Assembly (NCBI RefSeq): GCF_016097555.1
Contig: NC_054704.1
Coordinates: 79,300,391-79,364,390, forward strand
DNA length: 64,000 nucleotides
Direction: 5' to 3'
Source of the DNA: Gigantopelta aegis
Taxonomy: Eukaryota > Mollusca > Gastropoda > Neomphalida > Peltospiridae
Shown here piece after piece: positions 11,201 to 20,200 of this stretch. The notes below the pieces were generated by a model. That model ran no database searches. It was not told the origin of the DNA and saw nothing but the letters and a program-made list of their open reading frames with translations. Made by a program: the position numbers and the translations under genes. The stretch's first letter is position 1. Every line of letters begins with the position of its first letter.

Positions 11201-14166
11201 CAGCTAAATACACGACATTCAGGTGAGATCCTGGGATAGTTCAAACTGGTTTTGGTGGCTAACAGCTAAATACACAGACATTCAGGTGAGATCCTGGGAT
11301 AGTTCAAACTGGTTTTGGTGGCTAACAGCTAAATACACAGACATTCAGGTGAGATCCTGGGATAGTTCAAACTGGTTTTGGTGGCTTACAGCTAAATACA
11401 CAGACATTCAGGTGAGATCCTTGGATAGTTCAAACTGGTTTTTGGTGGCTTACAGCTAAATAAACGACATTCAGGTGAGATCCTGGGATAGTTCAAACTG
11501 GTTTTGGTGGCTTACAGCTAAATACACAGACATTCAGGTGAGATCCTTGGATAGTTCAAACTGGTTTTTGGTGGCTTACAGCTAAATACACAGACATTCA
11601 GGTGAGATCCTTGGATAGTTCAAACTGGTTTTTGGTGGCTTACAGCTAAATAAACGACATTCAGGTGAGATCCTGGGATAGTTCAAACTGGTTTTGGTGG
11701 CTTACAGCTAAATACACAGACATTCAGGTGAGATCCTTGGATAGTTCAAACTGGTTTTGGTGGCTTACAGCTAAATACACGACATTCAGGTGAGATCCTG
11801 GGATAGTTCAAACTGGTTTTGGTGGCTAACAGCTAAATACACAGACATTCACAGACATTCAGGTGAGATCCTGGGATAGTTCAAACTGGTTTTGGTGGCT
11901 AACAGCTAAATACACAGACATTCAGGTGAGATCCTGGGATAGTTCAAACTGGTTTTGGTGGCTTACAGCTAAATACACAGACATTCAGGTGAGATCCTTG
12001 GATAGTTCAAACTGGTTTTTGGTGGCTTACAGCTAAATAAACAGACATTCAGGTGAGATCCTGGGATAGTTCAAACTGGTTTTGGTGGCTTACAGCTAAA
12101 TACACAGACATTCAGGTGAGATCCTGGGATAGTTCAAACTGGTTTTTGGTGGCTTACAGCTAAATAAACGACATTCAGGTGAGATCCTGGGATAGTTCAA
12201 ACTGGTTTTTGGTGGCTTACAGCTAAATACACAGACATTCAGGTGAGATCCTTGGATAGTTCAAACTGGTTTTGGTGGCTTACAGCTAAATACACGACAT
12301 TCAGGTGAGATCCTGGGATAGTTCAAACTGGTTTTGGTGGCTAACAGCTAAATACACAGACATTCAGGTGAGATCCTTAGTTCAAACTGGTTTTGGTGGC
12401 TTATACACAGACATTCAGGTGAGATCCTGGGATAGTTCAAACTGGTTTTGGTGGCTAACAGCTAAATACACAGACATTCAGGTGAGATCCTGGGATAGTT
12501 CAAACTGGTTTTGGTGGCTTACAGCTAAATACACAGACATTCAGGTGAGATCCTTGGATAGTTCAAACTGGTTTTTGGTGGCTTACAGCTAAATACACAG
12601 ACATTCAGGTGAGATCCTTGGATAGTTCAAACTGGTTTTTGGTGGCTTACAGCTAAATAAACGACATTCAGGTGAGATCCTTGGATAGTTCAAACTGGTT
12701 TTGGTGGCTTACAGCTAAATACACAGACATTCAGGTGAGATCCTTGGATAGTTCAAACTGGTTTTGGTGGCTTACAGCTAAATACACGACATTCAGGTGA
12801 GATCCTGGGATAGTTCAAACTGGTTTTGGTGGCTAACAGCTAAATACACAGACATTCAGGTGAGATCCTGGGATAGTTCAAACTGGTTTTGGTGGCTAAC
12901 AGCTAAATACACAGACATTCAGGTGAGATCCTGGGATAGTTCAAACTGGTTTTGGTGGCTTACAGCTAAATACACAGACATTCAGGTGAGATCCTGGGAT
13001 AGTTCAAACTGGTTTTGGTGGCTTACAGCTAAATAAACGACATTCAGGTGAGATCCTGGGATAGTTCAAACTGGTTTTGGTGGCTAACAGCTAAATAAAT
13101 GACATTCAGGTGAGATCCTGGGATAGTTCAAACTGGTTTTGGTGGCTTACAGCTAAATACACAGACATTCAGGTGAGATCCTTGGATAGTTCAAACTGGT
13201 TTTTGGTGGCTTACAGCTAAATACACAGACATTCAGGTGAGATCCTTGGATAGTTCAAACTGGTTTTTGGTGGCTTACAGCTAAATAAACGACATTCAGG
13301 TGAGATCCTTGGATAGTTCAAACTGGTTTTGGTGGCTTACAGCTAAATACACAGACACTCAGGTGAGATCCTTAGATAGTTCAAACTGTCTTTGTTGGTT
13401 TAATCCTTCAGGCCTTTTAAAATTGAAATTTTTTAAAATTATACAAAAATAAATTCAGATAACCCATTTCCTTTTTGTGTAACCCATTATTTAAATTTTG
13501 TGTGAAAGAAAAAGTTAAGACAAAATTAGATTTGTGCGAGCAATATATGGATGAAACAATCATTCTTGCAATTAGCTGAGTTAATATAAAAATTATCAGA
13601 TTGGCACAAATAGTTATTTTTCTTCTTATTTGTTGTAGATTGCGACAGTAGTTGGTGGAATGTCTACAGAAAAACAACAAAGAATACTTCGACGCTGTCC
13701 CGAAATAGTGATTGCGACACCTGGACGTCTGTGGGAACTTATTCAGGAGGTTACACATCAGTTTCTTCATTATATCTAATAATTTGCTTTGACAATAGTA
13801 TTAGACACTCATAGGACCATATAAAATGTCTGATATTCAGGGAATCAAGTTTACAGGTTTTTTCACCGAGACAAAGGCTTTTGTTAAGACCATGAAAATG
13901 TCTGGTTTTTACACAGTTCCAGTTTCCTGAGGGATTTATTGCTGCTTATGGAAAAATTCTGAGGGCTTTTTCTGAAGACTGTCAAAATGACAGGTTTTTT
14001 TTACATTTAGTATCCGATAATTAATTGATCAAAATAGTGGTATTATTAAACAAACTGAATGTCTTTAGATTTTCTTATCCAAGCATGATTTATGTTTGTT
14101 CAATCATAAAGTAAATACATTTGTACTAAGATAAACACTATTACCTATTTACCATGTAGTGGACTA

Positions 14167-14204
<38 letters not shown>

Positions 14205-17200
14205 CCTTGATATTAATGATAATCGTTTATTGTAGCGGGAACCTCACCTGTCTAAAATTGAAGGAGTCCACCAGCTGGTCATTGACGAGGCAGATCGGAT
14301 GGTTGAGAAAGGACATTTTGAGGAACTCACAGGGATCTTGCAGCTCGTTAACTCTAAAGAGTACGTATTTATCGAGTGCTCAGTGTGTCTGGTTTAATAT
14401 TTTAATATTTCACCGATTATCATTTCACTTACAACATTCTTAAACAGAGGTCTTGTTATGGCAATGTTTGTTGGTGATCAGCAAGGATTTTTTATTCTAC
14501 TGATTTCTGTCACTTTTTTTTTTTTTTTTATACATTGGCCTGACTTATACCACCTATATCATAAATACATGACAAGGCTCTTAACACGGTTACTACATAT
14601 TTAGTACCTAATAGCTGATGATTACACTAGTTAAAATCGCATTTACAAGGAATCTTTGTGTTTAGGAATTCTAAAAACAAGTCCAAGCGACAGACGTTTG
14701 TATTCTCGGCAACGTTAACCATGCTACACAGCGGACCCCAGCGACATCTTGGCAAGAAGAAGACGAAAGAAAAGATGGATGTTAAACTAAAACTAGGTAA
14801 CAATAAATTTGTTAAATAATATTAATGTTTTTCAAAATAAACTAGAATAACACTGTAACCAAATTATTTAAAATGAGATATAGTTAAGTTTTAAAAATAT
14901 TAATTTTTTTATTAGAATAATATGTATATTTTAATTGTGTAATATTCGGAAATGGATGGTATCTTTTTCAACCTTACTTATAGCAGTAAAAAATTATATT
15001 TGAAAATCAGTGGGTTTTTTTGTTATGCATCACACTTTTATTAATATATGATATTAGACCTACAATAGAATTTGTGACATGAAATAGATAATTTTAGTTA
15101 TGTAAGTGTCATTCATTCACAAATATACATCAGAATCCCATAATCCTTTATTATCAAGCATCTAAGTATTTAAGCTTGCTATAATATGCAGAAAGACTTA
15201 TGACAAGAATCGGCATCAAAGAACGGCCAAAAGTGATAGATGTGACAAGAAAAACTGGAACGGCAGAAACCCTGACTGAAGCTAGAATCAACTGCACCAC
15301 AAATGAGAAGGTAGTTACATTTGGGCCAAACCTAGCTTAATATAACGGGGGTGCAATACATATACAGAACCTCAAATATGTTGTTTTCACTTCCTATTTA
15401 TTGCACAAGTTTATTTTGCACAAGAATAAATATACCATGAGACTGCGTAGTGATCGAGTGGTATGTTCTTGTGCAAAATAAACAAATGCAATAAATAGGA
15501 AGCGAAAACAACATATGTGAGGTTCTGTATTTATTACATACCTTCTTTTACTTTTTATAAATCACTTTTTAATTTAACGTCATAAATACACTTTCTTAAA
15601 TCTATGATCAATCCTCGTTTCATGGATTTACTTAACGTTAAGAAATATACTCTGCGGCAATCTTGTGTAATGTTTCAAATATGATGTGACGTGATTTGTA
15701 AATCATACATGACGTCAGTAACAAAATGGTGCCAACTCCAGTAAAAATAAAAAGGGAATTCCCCATTTACAAGTTCTGGTCCAGATCGCACATATATGTA
15801 ATACAAGATAAATTTATCACACGGTTTGAAAATGTCTTTATCACTATAGTAAGATTGAATAGGTATGTAATAAAAACAATTATGAGGGCACATTAATATA
15901 TGGTCTTCTCCAGCTAGACCCAAAAGACCTTTTCTTGGGGCCAGCTGACACCTGGTACTGTCTTTGTAATTTGCTAATTAGGAACAGAAAGGAATAAAAT
16001 AAATTAATAATAATAATAATAATAATATATATATAAATAAATATTTATTTAACAATATTCTCCCACATTGTTTATAATTACTTTCCCCATAAACACAGAT
16101 ATGGCAGCACATACCACAGACTTTCATTTTCAGCCCACAAAGCTAAACTGTTAGTTCAAATTCCTTACCAAATATACTAAATTGTGCTTACATTTCTTGT
16201 AAAGTGAAATAAAATGAATCAATTATCGTAATTGTTACCACAAAGTGTGTACTATTTGAATGTTTTTCAGGACATCTACCTATACTACTTTCTGAAGCAG
16301 CATCCCGGCAGAACACTTGTGTTTGCCAACAGTAAAGACTGTATTCGCCGTCTCGTCTCCATCTTTACTCTACTCGGGTGTCACCCACTGCCTCTACATG
16401 CTGACATGCATCAGAGACAGCGCCTGAAAAACCTGGACAAATTTACAGGTATTTAAGATAGGCTCACATGATATTTGACATACTAAATGATCCAAGAAAA
16501 TATTGCCTAAAAAGGTATAAGGAGTAACTGGTTACTGTCTTATGATATCAGCTTTATCATGCAGAGGTTTGAATGGCTAATGCTGCAGGATAAATAGAAA
16601 ACAACAGGTAGGTTGTTAATTTATCCTGTGCAGGTAAAAATAGGGAACTCTGCAATTGGCAGAGTGCTTGCCTGAGATGCTTCGGTCAAAGGATCAAATC
16701 TTCTCAATGGAACCATACTTTGATTGGGTTTTATCTTTGCATTTGTTTTTAAATTCTCTTCATCAGGAAACAAGATGAGTTTGTTACTGGCGTCTGATGT
16801 GGCTGCCCGTGGTTTGGACATCCCTAATGTGGATCATGTGGTTCACTACCAGGTCCCACCGACAATCGAGGTTAGGGTATTAGCTTTATTTAGATCTGTA
16901 AATACTCCATGACATAAATAGCTTTTTTCCTAAACACTGTTGGGGCATTTTTACCATTTTGAGGGTAATTTTTCTTTTCATTAAAGACAACACATTAATT
17001 GAAATAAAAGCTTTGAAAAATAAATGTAATTAATGGAAACAGTGAATGGCAAAATACCTAACAGGCATATTTTATTAATTAATACATTTTCTGGGTGTTT
17101 TATAAAGGTAATTTTAGAATTAATTATTAAAAAAGGCTTGTTTAATCTCAGGGCAGCATGACGCTAATTATGGGAAGATGGCACTAGGCTATTAAGGTAT

Positions 17201-20200
17201 GGTATTGCATCATGCTAAAACAAACTAGGAAAAATACTAATAGATGATGTATGTCTAAAGCGTTGGCACATTATTGTCTCAAAAATTAATTTTTTGAAAT
17301 GGGAAGCAGTCTTTGCTTCTCATATTTTAATCTGGAAGCAAATGCTAGAAATTGAGAACAGTTCTAGATCGCTTGTACTGATATAAACTTTACTCTCATT
17401 TTGTGTAAGTTTAAATTGATACATTTTTTTAAGTATTAACTTGAGATGTGAGTTGTCATAGAATTGCTTTCCCTTCATTGATTTCGTTAATGAAAATTCA
17501 TGTACAGAGTGTAATATTATTTATTTGATATTCAGAATTACGTTCATCGCAGTGGGCGGACTGCACGGGCCTCCAGGGAAGGCCTCAGTGTCATGCTGGT
17601 TGGTCAGGAAGATGTCAGGAACTACAGGAAAATAATAGCCAATCTTAACAAGAGTTAGTTCCCTTTTTATGGCATCTTTTTTTTTTGTCTTAGTGTAGTT
17701 TTGTTCCACATGATTGTTTTTCATTGTTTCTTTTTCCTATTTTGAATGTGCAATAAATTGCTAATTTGTTATTATTAAGACATGGTTATAAAAATAATTT
17801 AAAATGTGAAATAATAAATAGGTATATAATTGTATTGTTTTTAGCTGATGGTGCCAGAATATTAATCCAAGTAGATACCCTTGTATTTATTATGCTAAAG
17901 ATTAAATAGCTGAATAACATCTTATTATAGACAAAAAACTAAACTGAAACACATAAACTCCACATACCTAGATATTATTGATGGAGAATTAACTAAGCAA
18001 TCAGCAATATCAAATATCGATGATATGTCATATCTTATGTATTAAAACACCAATAAAGGTTTTCTGCTTTTGCTAAGTAATAGATTTCCTCAATCTAGAT
18101 TTCTTGGAGTTTTAGTGAAAAATTAATTTTTATATATTGAATAAATATTAATAATTTTAGGTGAGGACATTTCTGTGTTTCCAGTTGAGATGCAGTACAT
18201 ACCGGCTCTAACCGCTCGTGTAGCCATAGCTAGAAAGATTGATATTCAGGAGCTCAGGTAAACACTCTCACTTTAAATGATAGCTTACAATTGCGACCCT
18301 CATTATGACCGTAATCTGAATAGTTTTCATTGAGTATTTTAAGTGCTTGGTTCATGCCATTTACATAAATCCAATGATAATATTTTTAGTTTGTTATAAA
18401 TACACAATAGTTCATAAATATGAATAAGTTTGTTTAAATTTTATGCCCTTATGGTATTATGCTTTCATTATATTAATGCCTGCATAGTGTTATGCTTTTC
18501 ATTGTGTTAATGACTGTGTATTTTCCCATCTCAACTAGTGCACCACACCTGGTAATCAAAGGCCATTAGTGATTTCCCTAGAGATTAAGCAAGGCATTGT
18601 AGACCAAACACTTTGGGGGCATTTTCACCATTTTCGGGGCACTTGTTTTTCATTAAAAATACACAAAAATTAATTGAAATAAACATTAATGTAATTTATA
18701 TGTTTGCTTTAATAAATGAATGGCAAAATATATAAAAGGCATACTTCATTCATTAATAATACTTTTTGGGGTGTTTTATAAAGGAAATTTTAGCATTAAT
18801 TACCGAAAAAGGCTTGTTTAATCTCAGTGCAGCATGCCACTGATTGAGGCAAAATGGTGCTAGACTATTGAAGCTAGGGAAAACACTATCACTGAATGTC
18901 TGTCTGTCTGGAAAAGTGCATTTACTGGTGCTAATGGAAAAATACAGCCGGTTTCCTCTAATGTCTACATATCCGAATGACTAAATGTTTGATTACCAAC
19001 AGCCAGTGATTAATTACTCGTTGACATTCAATGTGCTGTAGTGGTGTCCTTGAAGAAAACAATCTTTAACTTTTCACTGCTATGCCTTCATTATGTTAAT
19101 GGCTCCATAATGTTATACCTTCATTGCAGTAATGCCATTGGGCTATTTCTCGCTCCAGCCAGTGCACCACAACTGGTATATCAAAGGTTGTGGTATGTGC
19201 TATCCTGTCTATGGGATGGTGCATATAAAAGATTCCTTGCTGGTAATCGAAAAGGGTAGCCCATGAAGTGGCGACAGTGGGTTTCCTCTCTCAATATCTG
19301 TGTGGTCCTTAACCATATAACCATAAATAAAATGTGTCGAGTGCGTCTTTAAATAAAACATTTCTTTCTTTCTTTCATTGCAGTAATGCTCGCATAATGT
19401 ATGGGTTTTTTTGTGAACTCATCTTGAATGGTCAACTTTAGTCATGGACAAGAGACATTATGTGTATTTTAGAAAATCAGTTGATTGTCTCATTTCAGGT
19501 TTAAAAAGAAAAAGCTTCATAATGAATGGTTTCAGAAAGCTGCTGAAGAAATGGACCTGGCACTAGATGAAAGTCAACTGTATCCTTGACAACAGTAATG
19601 TAAACTGAGAGGAAACTTGTCAGTCACAACACAAGTCTGTTGTCTCTTGTTCCGTCAGCAAAATATTTAGTAGTGAAATAAAAATAAGAGGAAAAAAAAC
19701 TCCCATTACATCCAATAAAAACTCATTAAATAGTTTCAGTGTTCATTAAAGTATGCAAAAATACACGAACTTGATTTTTAAAAATAGCCATAATGTGAGA
19801 ACCACAAATAAAAAAAAGTTTGGGTCTAAAATATATACGGCTGAAAAAGTGTTCCCTGTTTATTTCAAAATCTATTTATTCTGGTATATTCAGACAGATA
19901 GTTAAAACTTTAAATATGTTTGAAGTTCCAGCTATCAATGTGTTTGTAATGTCATGAATATTCCAAATTGTTCTGTTATGTCAAAGGCTGTGGTATGTGC
20001 TGTCCTTTGTGGGAAAGTGCACATAAAAGATTCATTGCAGCTGATGGTATAAATGTTGTGTGTATCGTTTGTCTGCATGTCAGAAATTACAGAATGCTCA
20101 ACATCCAATAGTCGATGATTAAAGGCGCAGATCTTAGTTTCAGCCAGTGAAAATGGACTCTAAGTTTAGTTAATCTACAAACCTGCCACACACATTTGGA

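Noticed and set aside
7955-13385. Possible CRISPR-like array
   Set aside because: Whole units are repeated with no unique spacers, and the locus is a spliced animal intron.
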